Positions 53,342 through 60,959 of a stretch of 64,000 nt of DNA are shown piece by piece. Below the pieces are notes generated by a model. The model was not told the DNA's origin, did not search any database, and was given only the letters and a program-made list of their open reading frames with translations. This DNA comes from Blastococcus sp. HT6-30. GTDB lineage: Bacteria > Actinomycetota > Actinomycetes > Mycobacteriales > Geodermatophilaceae. Location: positions 1 to 64,000 of the forward strand of contig NZ_CP155792.1 in NCBI RefSeq assembly GCF_039729015.1, read 5' to 3'. The number at the start of each line of letters is the position of its first letter. Within the stretch, counting starts at the first letter, position 1. A program made the position numbers and the translations under genes.

Positions 53342-54631
53342 CTGTCCCTCATCGGTCTGCTGGGCTTCGGGACGGTCGTCCTGCTGGCCGTGGGGTCGCT
53401 GCACGCCTACCTGTGGGTGCGCGTGGTGCGCGGGACCACGCGGCCGGGACGGCTGCGCCGGCGGCTGACGGCGCTCACCGTCGTCCTGGCGGTGCTGCCG
53501 GTCCTGGCCGTGACGCTGCGCGGCGTCCTGTCCCTGGACGCGATCACCCCCTTGAGCTGGATCGGCTACAGCTGGCTCGGCATCGCGCTCTACGCCGTCC
53601 TGGCCCTGGTCGCCCTCGAACCGGTGCGGCTGGTCGGCGATGCCTGGCTCCGTAGGACGCGGGACAGGGTCGTCCCGAACGGGCTCCGGGGGGGTCCGCG
53701 CAGGGACGACGCAGCGGCTCGGGCTGACGGGGGCGAACCCGGCCGGGTCGCGGTCCAGGAGGACCGCGGCGTCACGGACACGGCCCTCCCCCGGCGGCTC
53801 TTCCTGGCCCGGGGGCTGGCGGTGACCGCAGGCGCGGTGGCGCTCGGCACGGCCGGCGCGGGCGCCTGGTTCGCCAACTCCGCGCCGGTGGTCCGGCGGG
53901 TCCCGGTGACCCTGCGGGGGCTGGACCCGGCGCTGGACGGCCTGCGGATCGTGACCTTCTCCGACGGCCACCTCTCGGCGACCTACGGCGGGCGCCGCTT
54001 CGAGCGGGTGGTCGAGATCGTCAACGAGCAGCGCCCCGACGTCGTGGCGATCGTCGGCGACCTGGTCGACGGCGACGTCGACGACCTGCGGGAGGACGTC
54101 GCCCCGCTCGCCGACCTGGTGAGCGGGCAGGGCGTCTACTTCGTCACCGGCAACCACGAGTACTTCGTCGACACCCGCGCCTGGATGCGGCACCTGCCGA
54201 CCCTGGGCGTGGACGTGCTCCGCAACGAGCGGGTGGCCATCCGCCGGGGCGGCGCCTCGTTCGACCTCGCCGGCATCGACGACCGGACGGCGGCGATCTC
54301 GGGGCTGCCTGGTCACGGCGCCGATCTCGACGCCGCGCTGGACGGACGGGACGACGCCACGCCGGTGGTCCTGCTCGCACACCAGCCGGTGCAGGTGGAG
54401 CAGGCCGCGGCGGCGGGGGTCGACCTGCAGCTGTCCGGCCACACCCACGGCGGGCAGCTGTGGCCCTTCGACTACGCCGTGCGCCTGGACCAGCCGGCGG
54501 TGGAGGGCTGGTCGCGGCACGGCGACACCCAGCTGTACGTGACCACCGGAGCGGGGTACTGGGGTCCGCCGATGCGGATCGGGGCCCGGCCGGAGGTCAC
54601 CGTCATCGAGCTCCGGGCGCCGCGCGGTTGA
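53342..54631 (+). CDS. Membrane metallophosphoesterase, CTG start inferred
   Basis: This 429-residue protein has three N-terminal spans (about residues 1-95). A charged linker and a fourth hydrophobic stretch preceded by RR (LPRRLFLARGLAVTAGAVALGTAGAGAW) lead to an extracytoplasmic calcineurin-type domain: IVTFSDGHLS, VVAIVGDLVDGDV, FVTGNHEYFVD, LLAHQPVQV and LSGHTHGGQLWPF. The metal ligands are present, resembling YkuE/YaeI-type enzymes. The only start giving the first span with a ribosome site is CTG at 53342, six bases after GGAGG; GTG at 53390 would cut the span. Confidence 0.85.
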   Translation: MSLIGLLGFGTVVLLAVGSLHAYLWVRVVRGTTRPGRLRRRLTALTVVLAVLPVLAVTLRGVLSLDAITPLSWIGYSWLGIALYAVLALVALEPVRLVGDAWLRRTRDRVVPNGLRGGPRRDDAAARADGGEPGRVAVQEDRGVTDTALPRRLFLARGLAVTAGAVALGTAGAGAWFANSAPVVRRVPVTLRGLDPALDGLRIVTFSDGHLSATYGGRRFERVVEIVNEQRPDVVAIVGDLVDGDVDDLREDVAPLADLVSGQGVYFVTGNHEYFVDTRAWMRHLPTLGVDVLRNERVAIRRGGASFDLAGIDDRTAAISGLPGHGADLDAALDGRDDATPVVLLAHQPVQVEQAAAAGVDLQLSGHTHGGQLWPFDYAVRLDQPAVEGWSRHGDTQLYVTTGAGYWGPPMRIGARPEVTVIELRAPRG

Positions 54632-54635
54632 CCGC

Positions 54636-55241
54636 TCACGCCTGCTCCAGGGCGGCGAAGGCCGCCCGAATGCACTCCTCCAGGCTCGTCTCGCTGCCGT
54701 CGGCCCAGACGAGCAGGCCGGTCGTGAAGGCGGCGAGGTAGGCGCTGGCCACCACGAGGTCGGCCGGACGGGGGGACCCGTCCTCGGTGAGGGAGGCGGC
54801 GACCATCGTCGCGGTGATCCGGTCGAACTCGCCGGCGCGGTGCCGCAGCGCCGTGCTGCCGGCGATGATCTGCCAGCGGGCGTGCAGCTGCGCGCGGGTC
54901 TCGCCGTCGATCCCGGTGAGCGAGTCGTACGCGGCCTGGCGGATGCGCGCCGCCAGGGGCAGCGACGCCGGCTGGGCGGCGATGAGCGCGGCCACCTGCT
55001 CGGGCGCCATCAGGCGCATGACGACGTGTTCCTTGCTCGGGTAGTGCGCGTAGAAGGTCGGCACCGAGACGCCGGCCGCCGTGGCGATCCTGCTGACGCT
55101 CACCTGGTCGAAGCCCTCGTCCTCGAACAACCGCACCGCGGCCGTGAAGATCCGCTCGTGGGTCGCCTCCCACCTGCGCCTTCGCCAGTCCGGGGATCCG
55201 GTCACCCGGTGATCTTCTGCTCCCGCCCGGATGCGTGCCAC
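54636..55241 (-). CDS. TetR-family transcriptional regulator
   Basis: This 201-residue repressor has an N-terminal HTH (THERIFTAAVRLFEDEGFDQVSVSRIATAAGVSVPTFYAHYPSKEHVVMRL) and a helical ligand domain with no recognised subfamily. GTG at 55241 lies six bases after GGAGG and is preferred to GTG at 55205. It is convergent with the metallophosphoesterase gene and divergent from a GntR gene, so its target is not obvious; the latter's promoter region is a candidate. Confidence 0.9.
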   Translation of the reverse strand: MARIRAGAEDHRVTGSPDWRRRRWEATHERIFTAAVRLFEDEGFDQVSVSRIATAAGVSVPTFYAHYPSKEHVVMRLMAPEQVAALIAAQPASLPLAARIRQAAYDSLTGIDGETRAQLHARWQIIAGSTALRHRAGEFDRITATMVAASLTEDGSPRPADLVVASAYLAAFTTGLLVWADGSETSLEECIRAAFAALEQA

Positions 55242-55313
55242 CCGCCGCCTCCAGGTTCCGTGCGCCCGTCACCGCGAGGGTTCGGGACACGTGGAGGTGA
55301 CGTCTCATACGAC

Positions 55314-56093
55314 ATGACGACCAGACGTCTGTTCGGGCAGTACCTTCGGGGCGTGGCGAGCCCTCTGTCCGGACCGAAGTACCTGTCGGTCCGGGAGCAC
55401 CTCCGGCGCCGCGTCGCCGCCCTGCCGGAGCTGACGCTCCTTCCACCGGAGCCGGTGCTCTGCGCCGAGTACGGGGTCAGCCGGATCACACTGCGCCGCG
55501 CGGTCGACGGCCTGGTCGCCGACGGGCACCTCGTCCGCGAGCAGGGCCGGGGCACCTACGTGACCCGCCCGGCCATCCGGCACGAGTACCGCGAGAGCTT
55601 CGTGCACCGCATCGCCGGGTTCAACTCGGTCATGACCGAGCAGGGGGCCCAGGTCGGCACCAGGGTCCTGACCCAGCGGATCGTGCCCGTGCCGGCCACC
55701 GTGGCCACCGAGCTGAACCTCGAGCCGGCCGCGGACGTCGTGGAGCTGGTGCGGCTGCGCAGCGTGGACGGCACCCCGAACCACGTCGCGCACAGCTTCC
55801 TCCCGGCCGGCCTCTACCCGCGGGCGGCAGATGCGGACTTCGGCGAGGGATCGCTCTACGACTACCTGCGCGCGGAGTACTCGGCCGACCTGGCCCACGC
55901 GCGGATCGTCGTGGACGTCGGCACCGCCGCGCCGGAGGAGGCCGATCTGCTCCGCGTGGTGGCCGGCTCACCGCTCCTGGTCGTGCGGACCACCGTCCGG
56001 GACAGCGACGGGCGGCCGCTGGTGCACAGCTTCTCCCGGCTCCGGCCGGACGTCAGCCAGGTGGAGTTCGAGGTCTCCGTGGGAGGGCGCTGA
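55314..56093 (+). CDS. GntR/HutC-family transcriptional regulator
   Basis: This protein has a winged HTH (YLSVREHLRRRVAALPELTLLPPEPVLCAEYGVSRITLRRAVDGLVADGHLVREQGRGTYVTRP). A UTRA ligand-binding domain follows, with the late block SPLLVVRTTVRDSDGRPLVHSFSRLRPDVSQVEFEV. Starting at ATG 55314 gives 259 residues; GTG at 55353 (246 residues) fits the family length better. GGAGGTGA at 55292-55299 is 14 bases from the ATG. GACGTCT (55299-55305) and AGACGTC (55323-55329) form an inverted repeat across the ATG, a possible autoregulatory operator, which would favour the later start. Confidence 0.85.
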   Translation: MTTRRLFGQYLRGVASPLSGPKYLSVREHLRRRVAALPELTLLPPEPVLCAEYGVSRITLRRAVDGLVADGHLVREQGRGTYVTRPAIRHEYRESFVHRIAGFNSVMTEQGAQVGTRVLTQRIVPVPATVATELNLEPAADVVELVRLRSVDGTPNHVAHSFLPAGLYPRAADADFGEGSLYDYLRAEYSADLAHARIVVDVGTAAPEEADLLRVVAGSPLLVVRTTVRDSDGRPLVHSFSRLRPDVSQVEFEVSVGGR

Positions 56094-56094
56094 G

Positions 56095-56562
56095 GTGACG
56101 ACCGCGACCGGTGCCCGTGAGGTGCCCGAACCACGCGCCGAGGTCTGGCGGGCGCTGGCCGTGCTGGAGCCCTACTGCGCCGTCTGCGACGTCTCCTACG
56201 CGCTCGACGCTTCCAGGTCGCCGGGAGCCGGGACGACGTTCGTCTGCTCGCCCGGGAGGCTCGACGGCGCGGCGCCGCGCCCCGGTGCGCCCCGCGGGGA
56301 GATCGTCGCCTGGGAGCCCCGCCGCCGGGTGACCACGCGCCTGGAGCTCACCCCCGAGACCTGGACGACGGAGATCGAGCTGTCCGACACCGCCGCCGGC
56401 GGCACACGGGTCGCCATCGCGATCACCCGCGAGCCCACCGCCGGCAGCCGGCTGGTCCGCCGGCTGACCCGCACCGCCGTGCGCCGGCTGGTGCAGCGGA
56501 CGGTCGACGCCGAGCTGGCCAAGGTGCCCGCGCACGTGGCCCAGGCGGCCGCGGGCTCCTGA
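56095..56562 (+). CDS. SRPBCC-family protein
   Basis: This 155-residue protein has the START/SRPBCC pattern: REVPEPRAEVWRALAVLEPYCAVCDVSYAL, AGTTFVCSPG, GEIVAWEPRRRVTTRLELTPETWTTEIEL, TRVAIAITREPT and a C-terminal helix. Such domains bind hydrophobic ligands or act in polyketide cyclisation; no substrate can be inferred. GTG at 56095 follows the GntR stop by one base, so the pair is probably co-transcribed and the ligand sensed by the regulator may relate to this protein. Confidence 0.82.
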   Translation: MTTATGAREVPEPRAEVWRALAVLEPYCAVCDVSYALDASRSPGAGTTFVCSPGRLDGAAPRPGAPRGEIVAWEPRRRVTTRLELTPETWTTEIELSDTAAGGTRVAIAITREPTAGSRLVRRLTRTAVRRLVQRTVDAELAKVPAHVAQAAAGS

Positions 56563-56598
56563 TCGGGGATCGGCGTGCCGCACGTTCGGGGGAATCAC

Positions 56599-56623
56599 GC
56601 TTGGTCGTGATCAACCCGGGTAC
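56599..56623 (+). promoter_or_regulatory. SigB-type promoter before GlsB-family gene
   Basis: GCTT (56599-56602), a 15-base spacer and GGGTAC (56618-56623) match the actinobacterial stress sigma-B pattern GNNT-N14-16-GGGTA(C/T). The start codon follows 84 bases later. Confidence 0.5.
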
Positions 56624-56707
56624 GGAGCCTTGTCGTGCACCGGCGGCACGCTCGGCACCGTGCCGGGAGGGACGTGCGCGCCGGTCGACCGATCTGAGGA
56701 GCTTGCC

Positions 56708-56980
56708 ATGGAAATCATCGGACTGATCATCGCGGGGCTCATCATCGGCCTGCTCGGGAAGTTCGTCGCCCCCAGCACGCGCGACAACACGCCCATCTGG
56801 CTCACGCTGCTGTGCGGCGTCGGCGGTGTGCTCCTCGGGTACTGGGTGAGCGGCCTGCTGGGTGTCGAGGACACCGCCGGAATCGACTGGCTGCGGTGGA
56901 TCATCTCCATCGTCCTGGCGGCGGTCCTGGTGGTGGCGGCGTCCACGCTCACCGGTCGCAACGACCGCGCCGTCCGCTGA
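56708..56980 (+). CDS. GlsB/YeaQ/YmgE-family stress membrane protein
   Basis: This 90-residue protein has three hydrophobic segments (IIGLIIAGLIIGLLGKFV, IWLTLLCGVGGVLLGYWVSGLLG, WIISIVLAAVLVVAAS). It belongs to the transglycosylase-associated family induced by general stress in many bacteria. The ATG at 56708 follows GAGGAG. A SigB-type promoter-like sequence lies upstream. Confidence 0.9.
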   Translation: MEIIGLIIAGLIIGLLGKFVAPSTRDNTPIWLTLLCGVGGVLLGYWVSGLLGVEDTAGIDWLRWIISIVLAAVLVVAASTLTGRNDRAVR

Positions 56981-57002
56981 CCTGACCCTGACCTGACCGC
57001 CG

Positions 57003-57062
57003 TCCCCCGGCGGAGGCGGTCGGGTTCAGACCTCCCCCGGCGGAGGCGGTCGGGTTCAGACC
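57003..57062. repeat. Tandem 30-bp duplication at gene end
   Basis: Bases 57003-57032 and 57033-57062 are identical 30-base units beginning TCCCCCGGCGGAGGC. The second unit includes the stop codon of the reverse-strand MBL-fold gene. Confidence 0.75.
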
Positions 57063-57694
57063 TCGACCGTCTCCCCGGGGGTCAGCCGGGCGACCGGCGT
57101 CGGGGTCCCCGGACCCCGCTCCCCGAGCAGCCCGCTCACCACACCGATCCCGGTGTCGTTGAGCAGCCCGTCGTGCACCGCGAACGCCTGGTCGGCGTGG
57201 ACCGCCCGCAGGTAGTCGACGACCTCGGCGGTCCGGGACCACGGCGCGTGCAGCGGCAGCAGCAGCGTCGCGACGGGCGTATCGGGCACCGTGAAGGCGT
57301 CGCCGGGGTGGAAGACCTCGCCGTCGACCAGGAAACCCACGTTGGCCACCCGGGGCAGCTCCGGGTGGATCTCGGCGTGCAGCTCCCCGTGCACCTGCAC
57401 CTCGAACCCCGCCACCGTGACCACGTCACCGGCCCCCACCACGTGGACCCGGTTCCCGGCCCCCTCCAGCTGGGCGGCCACCGACCGGTTCGTCCACACC
57501 TCCAGCCCCGGGCTCGCCGCCATGGCCGCGCGCAGCCGGTCGGCCACGAAGTGGTCGGCGTGCTCGTGCGTCACCAGCACCGCCGTGGCGCCGTCGAGAG
57601 CCACCGGGTCGGTGAAGGCGCCGGGGTCCACGACCAGCCGCCGCTCCCCGTCGGCGAGAACCACGCAGGCGTGACCGTGCTTGGTGAGCTCCAT
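57056..57694 (-). CDS. MBL-fold metal-dependent hydrolase
   Basis: This 212-residue metallo-beta-lactamase-fold protein of the UlaG-like group has LTKHGHACVVLADGERRLVVDPGAF, the metal motif THEHADHF, GELHAEIHPELPRVANVGFLVDG, FHPGDAFT and LLPLHAPW. The ligand His and Asp residues are present. A lactonase or phosphodiesterase activity is possible but not assigned. ATG at 57694. It is convergent with the GlsB-family gene; a 30-base tandem repeat lies at its 3' end. Confidence 0.9.
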   Translation of the reverse strand: MELTKHGHACVVLADGERRLVVDPGAFTDPVALDGATAVLVTHEHADHFVADRLRAAMAASPGLEVWTNRSVAAQLEGAGNRVHVVGAGDVVTVAGFEVQVHGELHAEIHPELPRVANVGFLVDGEVFHPGDAFTVPDTPVATLLLPLHAPWSRTAEVVDYLRAVHADQAFAVHDGLLNDTGIGVVSGLLGERGPGTPTPVARLTPGETVEV

Positions 57695-57793
57695 GCGCCC
57701 GATCCTGCACCCGACCCGGGGCCCTCACCCGTCGGGGGGAGACAGGCGCCCGGCCCCGTCACCCGGGACCGCCGACCTGCCGACGTCCTGCGC

Positions 57794-58036
57794 ATGATGC
57801 TGCAGACGACCGTCTTCGCCGCCGCACGCAGCCGCGCCCACGGGCCCACCGCCGCACTGTGGCACGCCGTGGAGCTGCACCGGCCGCCGGCCGAGGTGGA
57901 CGGCGCCTGCGAGCTCACCGTCTGCGGCTCGCTCGCCCGCGTCACCCCTGAGCGGGAGTGGCCGGTCCGCGCCGCCGACGCCTGCTCCGCCTGCACCACC
58001 CTCGCCGCGCCGTCGCCGGGGACGGCGACCCTCTGA
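57794..58036 (+). CDS. Small Cys-containing hypothetical protein
   Basis: This 80-residue frame reads MMLQTTVFAAARSRAHGPTAALWHAVELHRPPAEVDGACELTVCG and ends near ADACSACTTLAAPSP. The coherent composition and four Cys (two in a CSAC pair) suggest a real small protein, perhaps metal-binding. The ribosome site is weak and an ATG at 57797 is equally possible. No known family is recognised. Confidence 0.5.
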   Translation: MMLQTTVFAAARSRAHGPTAALWHAVELHRPPAEVDGACELTVCGSLARVTPEREWPVRAADACSACTTLAAPSPGTATL

Positions 58037-58109
58037 CGCCCCTGCTGTCGGGTCGGACCCACCGGCCCGACGGCGGAGGTGCACACGTCCCGGCCGCGCC
58101 GGGAGCGCC

Positions 58110-58886
58110 TCAGCGGCCGGTGAAGCGGGGTGCCCGCTTCTCCAGGAAGGCCTCGACCGCCTCCCGGTGGTCAGCGGTCCGCCCGACCTCCGCCTGTAGC
58201 CGCCCCTCGAGGGCGAGGGTCTCCTCCAGCGAGTCGGTGGCCGCGGTGGCCAGCACGGTCTTCACCGCCCGGTAGGCGGCAGTGGGGCCCGCGGCCAGCC
58301 GCGCGGCGAGCTCCTGCGCCTCCGGCAGCACCTGCTCGGGGGACACCACGCGGTGCACCAGCCCCCACTCGGCGGCGGTCTCGGCCAGGAACGGCTCGGG
58401 CGCGAGCAGCAGCTGCGCGGCGCGCGAGCCGCCCACGCTGTGCACCAGCCGCGCCGCCAGCGCCGAGTCGCTGGACAGGCCGATGCCGGTGAACGCCGTC
58501 GTGAACTTGGCCCCGGCGGCCGCGATCCGCAGGTCCCCGGCCAGCGCGATGCCCAGGCCGGCGCCGGCGCACGCCCCGTTGATGCCGACGACGACCGGCA
58601 CCCGGAGCCCGGCCAGCGCCAGGACCAGCGGGTTGTACTCGCGTTCCACGACCGCCAGCGGCGCATCGCCCCCGCCCTGCAGCTTCTGCAGGTGCTCGCC
58701 GAGGTCCTGGCCGACGCAGAAGGCCCGCCCGGCCCCGGTGAGCAGCACGGCCCGCACCGACTCGTCGGCCGCGACGTCCTCCACCGCGGCCCGCAGGTCG
58801 CGCCGCAGCGCCGACGTCAGCCCGGCGCGGAGCAGGGTGAGGGTCGCGACGCCGCCGGCGTCCTCCCGGGTCACGGTGTCGGACAT
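58110..58886 (-). CDS. Enoyl-CoA hydratase/isomerase family protein
   Basis: This 258-residue crotonase-fold enzyme has AVLLTGAGRAFCVGQDLGEH, PVVVGINGACAGAGLGIALAGDLRIAAAGAKF (oxyanion hole), IGLSSDSALAARLVHSVG and ETAAEWGLVHRVV. The pattern is closest to the PaaG group (ring-oxepin isomerase of phenylacetate breakdown) or to a fatty-acid enoyl-CoA hydratase; no paa genes are nearby, so the pathway is open. ATG at 58886. Confidence 0.9.
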   Translation of the reverse strand: MSDTVTREDAGGVATLTLLRAGLTSALRRDLRAAVEDVAADESVRAVLLTGAGRAFCVGQDLGEHLQKLQGGGDAPLAVVEREYNPLVLALAGLRVPVVVGINGACAGAGLGIALAGDLRIAAAGAKFTTAFTGIGLSSDSALAARLVHSVGGSRAAQLLLAPEPFLAETAAEWGLVHRVVSPEQVLPEAQELAARLAAGPTAAYRAVKTVLATAATDSLEETLALEGRLQAEVGRTADHREAVEAFLEKRAPRFTGR

Positions 58887-59267
58887 CGTCGCCCTGCCTT
58901 CCGGCTCGTTCGGTGCGGCCGCAGGAGCGGCCCGTGTCACCGGTCACCTTGCCAGGCCCGGGGGGCCGATCACGCGGTCCTCCACGGCGCCGGCATCCGG
59001 GACCGCGACGGCCGGTCGGGCGCGGCTCGCCGGAGCGTCACCGTTCCGGTGGCCCTACGTGCACGTGGTGCGACCGGCGCGCCGGAGGCGGGCAGCGCCA
59101 CAGCGGGACGGGTCCGGAGCGGCCCCACCCGTCGGGGACGATGAGGCCGAACCGTGATGTGTAGCCCGGATGCGAACTGGACACCGCACGGCGGGGTGCT
59201 GTGCGGCTCCCCGGACAGACATGCACCGGCCCGAGCGCACGGGCCGGACGGACGAGGAGCGACCTCC

Positions 59268-60959
59268 GTGGTGGAACCAGGACGCAGGTGCCTGGGCAAC
59301 CGCTACGAGCTCCACCAGCTGATCGCCGCCGGGGGCATGGGCCAGGTCTGGCGGGCGGTGGACACCGCCCTGGACCGCCCCGTCGCCGTGAAGGTGCTGC
59401 GCAGCGAGTACACCGGCGACGCCACCTTCGTCGCCCGCTTCCGCGCCGAGGCCCAGCACGCCGCCGCCCTGAGCAACCCCAACATCGCCGCCGTCTTCGA
59501 CTACGGCGAGGAGACCGCACAGGACGGGTCGGGGGAGACGCTCGCCTACCTGGTGATGGAACTCGTGGAGGGCGAGCCGCTGTCGTCCCTGCTCCGGCGG
59601 GAGGGCCCGCTCGACCCGCGGACGACGCTGTCGCTGCTCCGCCAGACGGCCTCGGGGCTGGCCGAGGCCCACCGGATGGGCATGGTCCACCGGGACGTCA
59701 AGCCCGGGAACATCCTGGTCCGCCCCGACGGCACCGTGAAGATCACCGACTTCGGCATCGCCTGGTCGGCGCGAAGCGTGGCGCTCACCCGCACGGGCCA
59801 GGTCATCGGCACCCCGCAGTACCTCTCCCCCGAGCAGGCCGAGGGCCGGCACGCCACCCCCGCCAGCGATGTCTACGCCCTCGGGCTGATCGGCTACGAG
59901 TGCCTCACCGGGCACCCGGCGTTCGAGGGCGACAACGCGGTCACCATCGCGCTCAAGCAGGTCCGGCAGGAGCCGGAGCCGCTGCCCGGTGAGCTGCCCC
60001 CGGGTGTCCGGACGCTGATCGACCGGTCCCTGGTCAAGGACCCGGACGCCCGCATCCCCGACGGCGCCAGCTTCGCCGCCGCCGTCGCCGACCTCGAGGC
60101 CGGTCGCCGGCCGGCTCCCGCCCCGGTCGTGGCCGGCGCGCCGCGGCGTCGCCGGACCGCCGGTGGGCGCCCGGCCGGACGGCACCCGGCGGGGCCGCCG
60201 ACCGAGCCGGGTGTGGCTCGTCCGCCGGTGGCCCGTCGGCGCGGCCGGCTGGCCGTGGCCCTCCTGCCCCTGCTGGGCCTGCTGGTCGGGGCGGGGATCA
60301 CCGCCGCCCTGCTGCAGTCGCTCACCGACGGGACGCCGCCGGCCACCGCCGCGGCGGCCGAGCAGCGCATCAGCGGCAGCATCGTGCTCGCGGAGGACGA
60401 CTACGTGGGCCGGCCGGTGGGCGAGGTCGCCGAGCGGCTCGCCGCGCTGGGCCTCACCGTCACCGTGCGGGCCGAGGTGCGCGACGACGTCGTCCCCGAC
60501 CGGGTGACCGGGATCGACCCCGCGGGCCGCCCGCTGCGGAACGGGGACCGGGTGGTCGTGCACTACGCCGCGGCCACGCCCGAGCAGCGCGAGGAGCCCC
60601 GGGGGCCGGTGGTGACCGGCGCGGCGCTCGGCGGCGCGGCGCCGTCGAGCAGGGGACGGACCTTGGAGCCTGCGGCCCCCCCGGCCACCACCCCGGCGGG
60701 GACGACGACGTCCACGCTCCCGGCGACGCCCACGACCACGGAGCCCGAGGAGACGACGACCGGACCGACCGGGACGGTGGAGCCGACCCAGCCGACCCAG
60801 CCGACCGGGCCGACCGGGCCGACCGGGCCGACCGGGACGGTGGAGCCGACCCAGCCGACCGGGCCGACCAAGCCGACCGGGCCGACCAAGCCGACGCCGA
60901 CCACGCAGCCCACCCCGAGCCCGACGACGTCGTCGCCGACCACGTCCCCGGTCCCGTGA
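59268..60959 (+). CDS. PknA-like Ser/Thr receptor kinase, first of tandem pair
   Basis: This 563-residue protein has a kinase domain with AAGGMGQVWRAVD, VAVKVL (catalytic Lys), VHRDVKPGNILV, ITDFGIAW and LTRTGQVIGTPQYLSPEQ. A basic linker leads to one span (LAVALLPLLGLLVGAGITAALL) and one PASTA-like domain (DDYVGRPVGEVAERLAALGL to DRVVVHYA). A long Thr/Pro/Gly tail follows with GPT and EPTQPT repeats (about 60757-60899). The kinase is closer to PknA of this window than to PknB. GTG at 59268 follows GAGGAG. Its stop overlaps the second kinase by four bases. Confidence 0.92.
   Translation: MVEPGRRCLGNRYELHQLIAAGGMGQVWRAVDTALDRPVAVKVLRSEYTGDATFVARFRAEAQHAAALSNPNIAAVFDYGEETAQDGSGETLAYLVMELVEGEPLSSLLRREGPLDPRTTLSLLRQTASGLAEAHRMGMVHRDVKPGNILVRPDGTVKITDFGIAWSARSVALTRTGQVIGTPQYLSPEQAEGRHATPASDVYALGLIGYECLTGHPAFEGDNAVTIALKQVRQEPEPLPGELPPGVRTLIDRSLVKDPDARIPDGASFAAAVADLEAGRRPAPAPVVAGAPRRRRTAGGRPAGRHPAGPPTEPGVARPPVARRRGRLAVALLPLLGLLVGAGITAALLQSLTDGTPPATAAAAEQRISGSIVLAEDDYVGRPVGEVAERLAALGLTVTVRAEVRDDVVPDRVTGIDPAGRPLRNGDRVVVHYAAATPEQREEPRGPVVTGAALGGAAPSSRGRTLEPAAPPATTPAGTTTSTLPATPTTTEPEETTTGPTGTVEPTQPTQPTGPTGPTGPTGTVEPTQPTGPTKPTGPTKPTPTTQPTPSPTTSSPTTSPVP

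Noticed and set aside
57441-57449. CCACGTGGA as a parS half-site
   Set aside because: The match is limited to nine bases within the MBL-fold coding region and lacks the flanking GTT/AAC.
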